From assembly GCA_963578825.1 (NCBI GenBank), contig CAUZDW010000007.1, positions 1 through 64,000 of the forward strand: DNA of 64,000 nucleotides, read 5' to 3'. The stretch is from JAJDNS01 sp963578825 (GTDB lineage: Bacteria > Acidobacteriota > Vicinamibacteria > Fen-336). Below the pieces are notes generated by a model. The model saw only the letters and a program-made list of their open reading frames with translations. It had not been told where the DNA came from and did no database searches. Positions 19,901-27,987 of this stretch are shown piece after piece. Made by a program: the position numbers and the translations under genes. Every line of letters begins with the position of its first letter. Position 1 is the first letter of the stretch.

Positions 19901-19949
19901 TCGATGGAAAGAGGATGAAGCAGCAGTGGCGTCGCGTTTCGGTGGGCAC
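16905..19949 (-). CDS. alpha-L-rhamnosidase GH78 (copy 3), intact
   Basis: 1014 aa from GTG 19949, which has AAGGAG 6 nt upstream; a longer in-frame start at 20018 lacks this. The signal region is ARLIPVALLAVVGSTFAAAA. The N-terminal sandwich (LRCEYKVDPIGID) leads directly to the rhamnosidase domains; the discoidin insertion of copies 1 and 2 is absent. DCPQRDERLGWTGD and TTIWERWDGQ mark the catalytic barrel, and VPPNAWGTVRLP the C-terminal sandwich. An extra ~70-residue tail (LDQTVRVLLESHAAM, DDPMIEQRKPMSLRLAA) follows, a small helical domain seen at the end of some secreted glycosidases and esterases. No frameshift. It heads an operon with udg and the esterase. Confidence 0.92.
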   Translation of the reverse strand: MPTETRRHCCFILFPSSRSPFVRTLARLIPVALLAVVGSTFAAAAAPSLAHLRCEYKVDPIGIDATQPRLSWELRSDERGVAQTAYQVQVAEGGSSWREEAILWDTGKVVSDRSIHVPYEGRALESGRRYSWRVRVWDDDGRASEWSAQAYWEMGLLRPEDWQARWISADTEEDISKPQPAPMLRTTFTIDGTVQSARAYVTSLGLYELQINGRSVGDQLFTPGWTSYRNRLQYQTYDVTDQLRRGENVVGAMLGDGWYRGYMGWGDARNIYGDGLALLFELRITHEDGRVQVVGTDETWRSTTGPILHSDIYMGETYDARLERLGWSAPGSDDSDWGGVRVVDQSKSILIAPAGPPVRRIEEIRPIAILETAAGETVVDLGQNMVGWVRLEVRGPEGTRVTLRHAEVLDKDGNFYVANLRAAKQEVTYVLKGDGEEVYEPHFSFQGFRYVAVDGYPGPLTRESLTGIVIHSDMATTGRLETSNPVLNQLQRNIVWGQKGNFLDVPTDCPQRDERLGWTGDAQVFARTAAYNMDVAGFFTKWLADVAADQNDEGSVPFVVPDVLSRPGRFAGGSTAWADAAVIIPWAMYLSYGDTRILERQYDSMKAWVEYMRRQAGEADLWNTGTHFGDWLAFASTASDYPGATTGKDLIATAFFAHSTDLLQRTAAVLGRAEDAAEYASLLSGIKKAFQREFVTTAGRVGENTQTAYALALQFDLLPEDLRAEAARRLAEEVRNRGHLTTGFVGTPYLCHVLSRYGYLDVAYQLLNRKEYPSWLYPVMQGATTIWERWDGQKPDGTFQDVGMNSFNHYAYGAIGEWMYRVVAGLEIDPAEPGYRHVLVQPQPGGGLTSVEARLDTMFGEAASAWALVEEDGFQVTATVPPNAWGTVRLPNAVLAEVTEGGRPVASVPGVRKAAQADDGVVVEVGSGQYRFAYPAGDLVERLRPAPFYLDQTVRVLLESHAAMVVIEKHLPGFADDPMIEQRKPMSLRLAAASAGLSEESLQALDEELRQLRE

Positions 19950-20299
19950 AGGAATCTCCTTCGGCAGGGTTGTTGTCCCTCGGTTGACGAGGGCCACTCT
20001 CGCGCGTGAGTCTTTCACGGGCCCAGGGTGTCGGCAACGCTCTCTCGACCGGTAGGACTGGTTTGCTCACCTGAAACGCTCCCGCGCTCGGATGCCCGGG
20101 GCGAAGGCCCTCGATCCTCACGAGTTCCCTTCCCGGAGCGTGCGGTGGGGGAGCCCCTGTCGACCTCGCGCCTCGGCTCTGTCGTTTCGTATCGCGCAAC
20201 GACACCGACCGGGAGAGCGAGGGGGCGGACGCGCGCTTTTCGCGCGTCGCAGCAGAAGGCCTGGTGAATAGCTCGACGCGGTCCGACATTCGCCACGGG
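19950..20299. other. 350-nt intergenic region between GH78-3 and sulfatase
   Basis: No convincing gene, RNA or repeat is visible. It separates the 3' end of the sulfatase gene from the GTG of GH78 copy 3, both on the minus strand, and probably carries the promoter for the GH78-3/udg/esterase operon. I found no clear -35/-10 pair. Confidence 0.5.
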
Positions 20300-21733
20300 C
20301 TAGGGCTCGAGCCTCCACCAGTCGGCGATCCTCCCTGAAAGGCGAGCCACGATCTTCGGATGCTCTTCGGCCAGGTTCCTGGTTTCAAAAGGGTCGGCCT
20401 CGAGGTCGTAGAGCTCGACCTTCTGGCGGGTCTGTGGGTGCACCACCTTGTATCGGCCCACCTGGCCGTCGTAGCTCAGGAGCAGCTTGAACCGCCCTTC
20501 GATGCACGAGCGGTAGAGGAGGCTCTTCCGGGGGTCGTCGATGTCGGCGATGTCGTGGGCGAACCCTTCACCGAAGATCGCCGTGCGATCGACGGAAACA
20601 CCGTGAATGACATCGAGCAGGTTCACCCCCGACATCTCGGGAGGCGTGTCTGCCCCCGCCGCCGCCAGGATCGTCGGCGCGATGTCGATGCTGCTCACGA
20701 GCGTCTCGTACCGCGCGGGCTCGATGACGCCCGGCCAGCGAAGGATGATGGGCGTGCGCGTGCCGCCGTCGTAGGGAGACTGTTTCGACCGGGGCGCGAA
20801 GGCGAGCTCCCAGCCGGATGGGACCTTCGTCTCCGGCGTGCGCTGGATCCAGCCGTTGTCCGTGACCAGGACCACCAGGGTGTCCCCGCTGTGTCCCTTG
20901 TCGTCGAGGTGGCTCAGCAGCTCCCCCACGGTCTCGTCGAACCACTCGCACATGGCGTAGTAGCGTGAGAGCTCGATGGGCCGCTCGGCCGCGACGTACT
21001 TCTCGAGGAGACGGGCCGGAGGATCGTGTGGCCAGTGAGGAAGAAAAGGAGCGTACCAGACGAAGAAGGGGTCGTCGCCGGCCTCGTCGATGAAATCGAA
21101 GATGGGCTGTAGCCCGGTACGGCCGATCGTCAAGCCGTCGTCGCCGTGACGTCCGCCGCGATCGGGGTCACCGTGGGTCATCCCGGAGGTGAACCCCCCG
21201 CGCCGGTAGCTTCCTTCCCACCATTTGCCGCTCTGAAAGCTCTCGTAGCCGTGCTCGCCCAGGAGCCGTGGCAGCGTCGGGACTTGCTCGATCCTGGCCC
21301 GCAGCCGCTCGTTCAACTCGCGGTATCGGGGATCATCCCGGTACGTCGGGCCTTGAAGGTCGAGTGGGATCGCCGGATCGTTACCGACTATCCCGTGCTG
21401 GTGTGCGTGGAGTCCGGTCACGATCGTGGCGAGCGAAGGGCGGCAAAGAGCCGTGGGCACGTATCCTCGCGTGAAGACCGCTCCTTGCTGCGCAAGCGCG
21501 TCGATGTGCGGGGTCTCGATGGCGGGATGCCCCATGAAGCCAAAGTCCGTCCAAGTCTGATCGTCGGAGATGATCAGCAGGACATTCGGCTTTGCCTTCG
21601 CCGCCGCCCGAGCGGCCCCGTCGCTGCGCGATCCACCGTTCGACTCGGACAGGAGCGGCGGCACATGGATGAGGAGGAGGAGAGCCCCAAGGGCGAGGGC
21701 GCTCGTCTTTCTTCTGCAATTGTGAAGATACAT
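20300..21733 (-). CDS. secreted sulfatase (S1 family)
   Basis: 477 aa. A signal peptide (ALALGALLLLIHVPPLLS) is followed by the metal-binding NVLLIISDDQTW. The formylglycine motif is CRPSLATIVTG, with the Cys to be oxidised; the usual Arg after Ser is Leu here, a common variant. HAHQHGI, LPHWPHDPP and VTDNGW supply further active-site residues. It hydrolyses sulfate esters, probably on glycans in the periplasm or outside. Alongside three rhamnosidases it suggests a sulfated rhamnose-containing polysaccharide. It is the third gene after the NCS1 permease and a small membrane protein on the same strand, 57 nt behind the latter. No anaerobic or FGE-type maturase is in the window. Confidence 0.9.
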   Translation of the reverse strand: MYLHNCRRKTSALALGALLLLIHVPPLLSESNGGSRSDGAARAAAKAKPNVLLIISDDQTWTDFGFMGHPAIETPHIDALAQQGAVFTRGYVPTALCRPSLATIVTGLHAHQHGIVGNDPAIPLDLQGPTYRDDPRYRELNERLRARIEQVPTLPRLLGEHGYESFQSGKWWEGSYRRGGFTSGMTHGDPDRGGRHGDDGLTIGRTGLQPIFDFIDEAGDDPFFVWYAPFLPHWPHDPPARLLEKYVAAERPIELSRYYAMCEWFDETVGELLSHLDDKGHSGDTLVVLVTDNGWIQRTPETKVPSGWELAFAPRSKQSPYDGGTRTPIILRWPGVIEPARYETLVSSIDIAPTILAAAGADTPPEMSGVNLLDVIHGVSVDRTAIFGEGFAHDIADIDDPRKSLLYRSCIEGRFKLLLSYDGQVGRYKVVHPQTRQKVELYDLEADPFETRNLAEEHPKIVARLSGRIADWWRLEP

Positions 21734-21790
21734 GTTCTACCCTTCGACAAGAGACCGGCGTGGCGACGGATCGACATGGTCGTGGGGCGC

Positions 21791-21967
21791 CTACTTGCTG
21801 GACCGATCGTTCATCCAGAACGGCGTGGCCGCGAACCAAAGGATCGTGGCCAGGAGCATCACCGTCTTCATGCCATCCTGGGGCAGATCTCCCCTGAAGT
21901 AGAGCACCGGAGGAATGACGATCCCGACCAGAGCCAGTGAGGACGCGACCTGAAGCGCTCTTCTCAT
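21791..21967 (-). CDS. small two-helix membrane protein
   Basis: 58 residues from ATG 21967 with GAAGGGAAG upstream. Two hydrophobic segments (VASSLALVGIVIPPVLYF and KTVMLLATILWFAATPFWM) are linked by a short polar loop. It starts 13 nt after the NCS1 permease stop and is followed by the sulfatase. Short proteins of this form occur beside solute transporters, and it may be a transporter accessory subunit; no function is established. Confidence 0.6.
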   Translation of the reverse strand: MRRALQVASSLALVGIVIPPVLYFRGDLPQDGMKTVMLLATILWFAATPFWMNDRSSK

Positions 21968-21980
21968 CGCATGCTTCCCT

Positions 21981-23390
21981 TCACGAAGCGACCGGCGTCG
22001 GGTCGCTCGGCTTCTGCAGTAGGCGACTCCCAACGATGTAGATCACGGCGGCGATGAACCAGCCCGGGAGGCTCACGAAGAAGATCTCGACGCCCCCGTA
22101 GAGCATCAGACCGGTGCAGGCCGCGAGCGTCACGAGCCAGGCGGCGCCCGCTGCCCAGTTGAAGCCCAGGCCCCGGTGCGCCGCGTATCCGCTACGGAGT
22201 CCGAGCCGGTCCATGAGCCAGAAATCGACGAAGATCACCGCTCCCATCGGCATGAGGATGAGGCCGTAGAGGGCCACGAAATCGAGAAGCTTCATCGCGA
22301 TGGCGGGGAAGAGCCCTGCAATGGTCGCGATCCCGCCGGTGACGAGGGTGACCTTGAAGCGGGAGACCCGGGGAACGATCGCCTGGAATGCGAGCCCGGC
22401 GCGGTAGATCGTGGGGTTCGCGGTCGTCCAGCCCGCGATGATCACGCAGAAGATGCCGGCCAGCCCGAGCGCGCTCGCCGCCAGGGGTCCCGGAAGCACG
22501 TCGGTGTTGGACGGGTCGCGGTGCAGCTGAAGCGAGTACAGGAGCGCCGCCGAGATCCAGGCCATGAAATGCCCGACGTACATGCCGGCAGCGGAGGCGA
22601 TCCCGTACCAGGACTTGCGAGCGAAGCGCAAGATCGACAAGTCCGACATCCCGATGTGCATCGCCATGTTGCAGAACCAGGCGAAGAAGGTCACATGCCA
22701 GAAGGTGAACTTGGTCTGGCCGGGCAGGGGGTCGCCCCCGACCCAGATTCTCTCCTTCGCCACCGACCAGAACTCGCCCACCGAGGTCACGCCAAGATCA
22801 CGGGCCGCCACTATTCCGAAGCCCAGGAAGACCAGGACCATCCACGGCGCCGCGATGTTGGCGAAGCGGGCCACGCTCTGGTAGCCGTAGGCCGCGACCA
22901 CCGAGATGAGACTGCCCACGGCGAGGACCGCCACGATCCACCCGAAGCCCCGGGGGTACAAGTCGTTGAGGCCCGGCATGTCGATGTTGAACCAGACCCC
23001 CACCGCCGTGGCCGAGACCGTGACCATGGCCCCGGCCAGGAAGCAGAACATGACCCCGTTGGCCAGGTTGTAGAGCGTGACGAGCTGCCGGCCGCAGATC
23101 CGCTCGAGCTGATAGTAGAGGGTCAGGCGCGCCCGGGTCGCGATGGGAGCCGTCAGGAAGGTCCAGCTCAGGACCGCCAGGAGGTTGCCGAGCAGCAGCC
23201 CGAAGACCAGGTCGGCGGCGCTCGCCCCGCGGGCGACGAAGAGGAAGCCGATCATCAGCTCGGTGCCCGCGGTGTGCTCGCCGGCGTACATCCCGATGAA
23301 GCTGCGGAATCCCAGGAGAGCTCGCTTCGGGACCGGCTCGCGCTCGAACTCCTCGCTGGCTCCGGAAGCGACCTCTTCGGTGTCGGTCAT
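21981..23390 (-). CDS. NCS1-family permease (purine-cytosine permease-like)
   Basis: 469 aa from ATG 23390; the longer open frame upstream is not conserved-looking. About twelve membrane segments, with the NCS1-type N-terminal region RSFIGMYAGEHTAGTELMIG, central WHVTFFAWFCNMAMHIGMSD and WTTANPTIYRAG. NCS1 proteins usually import nucleobases, hydantoins or vitamins with Na+ or H+. Being first in an operon with a sulfatase is unusual and may indicate a different substrate. Substrate unassigned. Confidence 0.8.
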   Translation of the reverse strand: MTDTEEVASGASEEFEREPVPKRALLGFRSFIGMYAGEHTAGTELMIGFLFVARGASAADLVFGLLLGNLLAVLSWTFLTAPIATRARLTLYYQLERICGRQLVTLYNLANGVMFCFLAGAMVTVSATAVGVWFNIDMPGLNDLYPRGFGWIVAVLAVGSLISVVAAYGYQSVARFANIAAPWMVLVFLGFGIVAARDLGVTSVGEFWSVAKERIWVGGDPLPGQTKFTFWHVTFFAWFCNMAMHIGMSDLSILRFARKSWYGIASAAGMYVGHFMAWISAALLYSLQLHRDPSNTDVLPGPLAASALGLAGIFCVIIAGWTTANPTIYRAGLAFQAIVPRVSRFKVTLVTGGIATIAGLFPAIAMKLLDFVALYGLILMPMGAVIFVDFWLMDRLGLRSGYAAHRGLGFNWAAGAAWLVTLAACTGLMLYGGVEIFFVSLPGWFIAAVIYIVGSRLLQKPSDPTPVAS

Positions 23391-23519
23391 GCGTCCTCCA
23401 GGCTGCGGGACGATATAGCACCGTGCCGCTGGCGGCAAGGCGACTTCGCACGATGTCGCCCGGCCCCCGGGATGTGGACCTCTCGAGGCGGGCTCCGGTT
23501 CGTCGACACCGAGGAGTCG

Positions 23520-23695
23520 CGGTTCGAGGAGCTTTCGGGTCGAGACCATAGGTGAAGGGCTGGATCTCGACACGCCCGAAGCCGTGCTCGGTGAACATCC
23601 GGATCTCCCGGCGAAGCTTTTCCGGCTCCACGTCGTTGGGCGCTGCGATAGACTGGGCCTCGAAGGTCTCTGGAGGATCCCGAATGTCTGATTCT
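23520..23695 (-). pseudogene. fragment, possibly N terminus of a glycoside hydrolase
   Basis: On the minus strand this stretch reads DPPETFEAQ, then PEKLRREIRMFTEHGFGRVE, IQPFTYGLDP, then loses coding character before the NCS1 gene. The pattern of 'select a helix, then GFGGVEI..' resembles the start of secreted glycosyl hydrolases related to rhamnosidases of the GH106 type. There is no start codon context and the rest of the gene is missing, so I call it a relic at low confidence. Confidence 0.3.
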
Positions 23696-23742
23696 GTTCC
23701 TGTCACCGCTGTCTCCGACGTGCCACCGAGCCAGGCCACGGC

Positions 23743-25923
23743 ATGACCCGAGCGTCTCTCGCTCCCGCCCTCCTGGTCCTGGCTGGCGCCGCCGGGCTCC
23801 TGGCGCAGGAGGCGACCGTCGTCCCCGAGCCGCCCGCCGATCAGGAGGCGCCGCCCACGTTCGCGGGCCGGATCGAGCAGGTCATCGTGGACCTGGTCGT
23901 CACCGACAAGAAGGGCAACCCCGTCTCCGGGATCACGATGGACGACCTGGTCGTCACCGAGGACGACGTCCCCCAGGCGATCGTCAGCTTCGAGGCGACC
24001 GGTCCGGCCGAGGCGGCCGAAGAGCCCCCCCCTCTTCCGCGGATCTCCTCGAACACCGAGGCAAAGATCGGACGAGGCCGCGTGTTTGTCGTCATCTTCG
24101 ACGACATGAACCTGACGCCGTTCCGGGCCCGGGACGCCAAGGCCGCGGTGGCCAGCTTTCTCCAGAGCGGCGTCAGCGAGGGCGACTACGTCAACCTGAT
24201 CGCGACCTCGGGCAGCACCTGGTGGACGGCGCGTATGATGGCGGGGCGCGACCAGCTCATCGACACCCTCAAGCGGCTCGACGGCCGGCGTATCCCCGAC
24301 CTCACGATAGAGCGGCTGACCGACTGGGAGGCGATGCGCATCCACGTCTACAACGATCCCCAGGTCGCGGCCCAGGTCCTGAGGCGCTACGAGAGGTTCG
24401 GCGCGCTGTCGCTGGCCCTGAGGGCCCCGAACGACCCACTCAGCGGGACCGTGGCGGACCCGATCGTGAGCGTCCGCGCCTCCGAGGTCTATTTCGAGTC
24501 CCGCCTCCGCACCAGCGCCGTTTTGGGGACGCTCGAGCGCGCGCTCAATGGACTCGCCAGCGCCAGTGGGCGCAAGTCGGTGATCCTGGTTTCGGAAGGT
24601 TTCATCTACGACCCCAACCTCCAGGGCTTCAAGCGGGTGAGCGCCGCCGCCCGCCGGGCGAACGCCGCCGTCTATTTCCTCAACGCCCGCGGTCTCGAGG
24701 GGCTGCAGGGGGAGTTTTCGGCGGCGTTCGGCCCCCCCATTGCCTCGCAGGACATCGGTTACGCCTTCGCCTCAGCGGACTTCGTCGACGACGGGTCCGA
24801 GGTCATCGCCAACGACAGCGGCGGATTCACCGTGAAGAACACCAACGATCTCTCCCGGGGCATCCAGCGGATCGCGAAGGAGACGCAGCAGTACTACCTG
24901 CTCGGATACATCGCCTCGAACCTCGCCCGCGACGGGACGTTCCGGGAGATCGAGGTCAAGTTCAAGAAGGGGCGGGCCAAAGGCCTGAAGATCAGGGCCC
25001 GCCGGGGCTACTACGCACCCTCCGAGGACGGGAGCGCCCTGGTCGGGGGAAAGGAGGGCGTCGACCCCCAGATGCAGGCCGCTCTCGATTCGCCGTGGCC
25101 GGTGGATGGGATCCCCATCCGCATGACCGACTTCGTCGGGGCCGAGCAGATGCTGGGCAAGGCGAAGGTCCTCGTCGTGGCGGAGGTGGGTATCCGCGGC
25201 CTCGAGTTCACGGAGCGGGAGGGGCGTCACCTGGCCGAGATCGAGCTCCTCCTCGTGGTCGCCCACCGCGAGAGCGGGGAATTCTTCCGATACGAGCAGA
25301 GCATCGCGATGAAGCTGCGGCCCTCCACCCGCCAGCGGCTGAACCGCGTCGGGTTCCCCATCATGCGCGACTTCGCGCTCCGGCCCGGCGACTACCAGGC
25401 CAAGATCATCGTGCGCGAGGCCGGCACGGGTGTGATCGGCACCGTTATCCACGAGTTTGACGTGCCCCCGCTCCAGGAGTTCCGGGTGGGGACGCCCAAT
25501 CTCACCGACACCTTCGGCGAGAGCGACCAGGGTCTCCCGGCAAACCCTCAACCGCTTGCCCGTCGCGAGTTCCAGCAGGGGGAGCTGCTGATGTGTCAGG
25601 TCAACGTCTTCGGGGCCGGGAAGGGCGAGACCGGGATGCCGAAAGTGGCCCACGGGTACCGCGTGCTCGCACCCGACGGCTCGGAGCTCACGAGCCAGCC
25701 GGAAAGCGTGATCCGGCCCACCTCCCTCGGAGCGCTCTCGCGCACCTTCGGCTTTTCTCTCGAGGCCGCGGAACCCGGGGACTACGTGATGGTCATGACC
25801 TTCCGTGACGAGCTCGCGGGGAAGAGGCTGGAGCTCCACGAGCCCTTCAAGGTCCTCCCCCCGGTGCCATCCACGCCCGCGGACCCGGCCGGAATCGCGC
25901 CCCGGCTGACGCCCTCCTCCTAG
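23743..25923 (+). CDS. secreted VWFA-related acidobacterial protein
   Basis: 726 aa with signal peptide (APALLVLAGAAGLLAQ). The first domain, VIVDLVVTDKKGNPVSGI, matches the opening of the VWFA-related acidobacterial family, followed by a von Willebrand A-like region: VFVVIFDDMNL (degenerate MIDAS), GDYVNLIATSG, SGRKSVILVSEGF. The tail has repeated beta-rich stretches (RRGYYAP, GDYQAKIIVREAG). Probably an extracytoplasmic adhesion or assembly protein; no enzymatic role is apparent. It is transcribed away from the NCS1 gene and converges on the rhaM end 63 nt away. This is the best lineage marker in the window. Confidence 0.88.
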   Translation: MTRASLAPALLVLAGAAGLLAQEATVVPEPPADQEAPPTFAGRIEQVIVDLVVTDKKGNPVSGITMDDLVVTEDDVPQAIVSFEATGPAEAAEEPPPLPRISSNTEAKIGRGRVFVVIFDDMNLTPFRARDAKAAVASFLQSGVSEGDYVNLIATSGSTWWTARMMAGRDQLIDTLKRLDGRRIPDLTIERLTDWEAMRIHVYNDPQVAAQVLRRYERFGALSLALRAPNDPLSGTVADPIVSVRASEVYFESRLRTSAVLGTLERALNGLASASGRKSVILVSEGFIYDPNLQGFKRVSAAARRANAAVYFLNARGLEGLQGEFSAAFGPPIASQDIGYAFASADFVDDGSEVIANDSGGFTVKNTNDLSRGIQRIAKETQQYYLLGYIASNLARDGTFREIEVKFKKGRAKGLKIRARRGYYAPSEDGSALVGGKEGVDPQMQAALDSPWPVDGIPIRMTDFVGAEQMLGKAKVLVVAEVGIRGLEFTEREGRHLAEIELLLVVAHRESGEFFRYEQSIAMKLRPSTRQRLNRVGFPIMRDFALRPGDYQAKIIVREAGTGVIGTVIHEFDVPPLQEFRVGTPNLTDTFGESDQGLPANPQPLARREFQQGELLMCQVNVFGAGKGETGMPKVAHGYRVLAPDGSELTSQPESVIRPTSLGALSRTFGFSLEAAEPGDYVMVMTFRDELAGKRLELHEPFKVLPPVPSTPADPAGIAPRLTPSS

Positions 25924-25986
25924 CGAGAAGCTCGTGGTGCAAGTGCTCCGCGAGGAGCGGCGGCTCGACGCGAGACGGGTTGGCGC

Positions 25987-26352
25987 TCATGCGTCCTCGC
26001 CTTCCGGCCGTGCCGTGGCCGTGCCCTGGCCGTGCCGACGCTCGAGGTGAAACACTTCCCGCAGCTCGCGGGAGACCGAGCTGCCGTCAGGGTTCGACGG
26101 CATGAGCTCGCGCATGTGCCGCCACCATCGCCGGCAGACGTCCGTCGCGGCGATTGCCCGCCAGCGCTCCTCGCTCTCGATCTCGGCGAAGGCAAACAGG
26201 TCGCCCGTCTCCGGGTCGAGGTGGATGGAGTAGCTCCGCACGCCGTGGGCGATGAGAGCGTCCTCCAGCTCGGGCCAGATGGGGTTGTGCCGGCGCTGGT
26301 AATCCTCGTCCCGGCCTTCGTGCACCGACATCCGGAACACCTTGCGGATCAT
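25987..26352 (-). CDS. rhaM: L-rhamnose mutarotase
   Basis: 121 aa from ATG 26352 (GAGGGAGA upstream), slightly longer than the ~104 aa E. coli protein because of a polar C-terminal tail. It interconverts alpha and beta anomers of L-rhamnose for the isomerase. Conserved blocks: YQRRHNPIWPELEDAL, catalytic His in SIHLDPETGDLFAF, and the subunit-contact RRWWRHMRELMPSNPDG. It follows rhaI by 78 nt on the same strand. Confidence 0.93.
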   Translation of the reverse strand: MIRKVFRMSVHEGRDEDYQRRHNPIWPELEDALIAHGVRSYSIHLDPETGDLFAFAEIESEERWRAIAATDVCRRWWRHMRELMPSNPDGSSVSRELREVFHLERRHGQGTATARPEGEDA

Positions 26353-26430
26353 CGCGGTCTCCCTCGGGCAGCCGGGCCGCGTTCGCACGCAGACCGTCGC
26401 AGGGCGTGCGCGACGAGCTGGTCCACAGCC

Positions 26431-27723
26431 CTAGACGATCCCGGAGCTCACGCGGGCGGTCGCCGGCCGTGCCTCGGCCGCGCGCTGCCGGTAGCCGCTC
26501 GCCCGATAGAGGCCCACGGGGTCGATGGCGCCACCCGCGCGGTGGCGGGCCGTGGCGAGAATCGGCTCCACGTCCGTCTGAAAGGCGCTCTTCAGTGTCT
26601 GCAGCGCCAGCATGGCGTCGTTGCGTTCCTGGTGCTCGTCGAGCGCAGCGCGGTCCACGAGGTGGGCCTGCACGTACGCCCGTACGACCTCGGCGGCGCT
26701 CGTCATGAGCGACTCGAGAGGGTCGGTCACGTTGTGCGATTGGTCGAGCATGTACGCGGGGTCGAAGCTCGGCAGCTCGGCGAGCTCGGCGTCGACCAGC
26801 TCGTTGAAGATGAGGAAGAGCTGGAACGGCTTGATGGAGCCGGCGTCGAGATCGTCGTCTCCGTACTTGCTGTCGTTGAAGTGGAAGCCGGCGAGCTTCC
26901 CGAACTGGATGAGGCGGGCCACGATCATCTCGATGTTGACGTTGGGCGCGTGGTGCCCGAGGTCGACCAGCGAGAACGCCCGCTCCCCGAGCTCCCGAAC
27001 GCAGTAGTAGCTCGTGCCCCAGTCGTTGATCACCGTCGAGTAGAAGGCCGGCTCGTAGAACTTGTGTTCGACGAAGAGACGCCAGCCCTCGGGCAGGGCG
27101 CGGTAGACCTCGCGCATGCTGTCCAGGTAGCGCGCGAGCGCCTTCCGCGTGTCGACCTGCCCCGGGAAGTTGCCGCCGTCGCCGATCCACACCGTGTGGG
27201 AGCGGGCCCCGAGCTTCGCTCCGATCTCGAGGCACTCGAGGTTGTGCTCCACCGCCTGCCGACGGACCTGCGGGTCGGTGTGGCTGAGGCTGCCGAATCT
27301 GTACGAGTGGGCCTGGCCGGGCTGGTCCTGGAAAGTGTTGGAGTTCATCGAGTCGATGAACAACCCGCGTGCCTTTGCGAAGCTCCTGAGCTCGGCGGGG
27401 CTCTCCGGCTTGTCCCAGGGGATGTGCAGCGAGATGCCGGGCGTCGACCTGACGAGCTTGAAGACCGCCCCGCAGTCATCCATCTTTTCGAAGACGTTCC
27501 GGGGCTCGCCGGTGCCGGGGAAGCGGGCGAACCGCGTTCCCCCCGTGCCCACGCCCCAGGAGGGCACCGAGACACGAAAGGCCATCGCCCGCTCGGTCAG
27601 CGTCTCGATGTCGACGTTGCGCCGGGCGAGCTGCGCTCCCAGGTGGTCGTAATCGGCCTCGAGCCACTCCAGGTGCTTCCGGTTCTCCTCGGCGATGCGG
27701 TCGTCGTTCAGATCGAAGGCCAT
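26431..27723 (-). CDS. rhaI: L-rhamnose isomerase (Pseudomonas stutzeri RhaI type)
   Basis: 430-residue xylose-isomerase-like TIM barrel converting L-rhamnose to L-rhamnulose in the cytoplasm, metal dependent. Metal and substrate motifs: LHIPWDKPE, VWIGDGGNFPGQ, LFVEHKFYEPAFYST (metal-ligand Glu), SLVDLGHHAPNVNIE and GFHFNDSKYGDDDLD. ATG 27723 gives the standard family start. It is divergent from the IclR/sugar-binding regulator across a 243-264 nt region and is followed by rhaM, forming a compact rhamnose-entry operon. Confidence 0.93.
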   Translation of the reverse strand: MAFDLNDDRIAEENRKHLEWLEADYDHLGAQLARRNVDIETLTERAMAFRVSVPSWGVGTGGTRFARFPGTGEPRNVFEKMDDCGAVFKLVRSTPGISLHIPWDKPESPAELRSFAKARGLFIDSMNSNTFQDQPGQAHSYRFGSLSHTDPQVRRQAVEHNLECLEIGAKLGARSHTVWIGDGGNFPGQVDTRKALARYLDSMREVYRALPEGWRLFVEHKFYEPAFYSTVINDWGTSYYCVRELGERAFSLVDLGHHAPNVNIEMIVARLIQFGKLAGFHFNDSKYGDDDLDAGSIKPFQLFLIFNELVDAELAELPSFDPAYMLDQSHNVTDPLESLMTSAAEVVRAYVQAHLVDRAALDEHQERNDAMLALQTLKSAFQTDVEPILATARHRAGGAIDPVGLYRASGYRQRAAEARPATARVSSGIV

Positions 27724-27987
27724 GGCTCCCTCCCCGGGCTGGCAGTCTGCGCGGTGCCCGGTCCCGGGGCAAGCCACTTCAGCGCCTCGGCCCTGCGTTC
27801 CCCCCGGCGAAACGGCAGCCCGCCTGTCCCGGCCGAGTCCAACGCAATACGTCACAGGACTTATGGCCCGATGAGCGGGAGTCCCGGGTCGACGGTGGCG
27901 TGGTCCCCAGGCAGCCCTCCGTGTTATGGTCTGCGAAACGCTGTCGGAGCAGAGTGATACCCCGCTTTGAGGGGGGGGCAGGGCCCA
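27724..27987. promoter_or_regulatory. divergent control region between rhaI and its putative regulator
   Basis: Noncoding on both strands and flanked by divergent genes, so it should hold promoters for rhaI-rhaM (leftward) and the regulator (rightward), plus operators. TTATGG occurs twice (in ACTTATGGCC near 27860 and GTTATGGTC near 27923). I could not define a convincing palindromic operator or a strong -35/-10 pair. Confidence 0.5.

Noticed and set aside
20015..20318. Short open frames between GH78-3 and the sulfatase
   Set aside because: Overlapping frames on both strands with no start context or conservation-like pattern.
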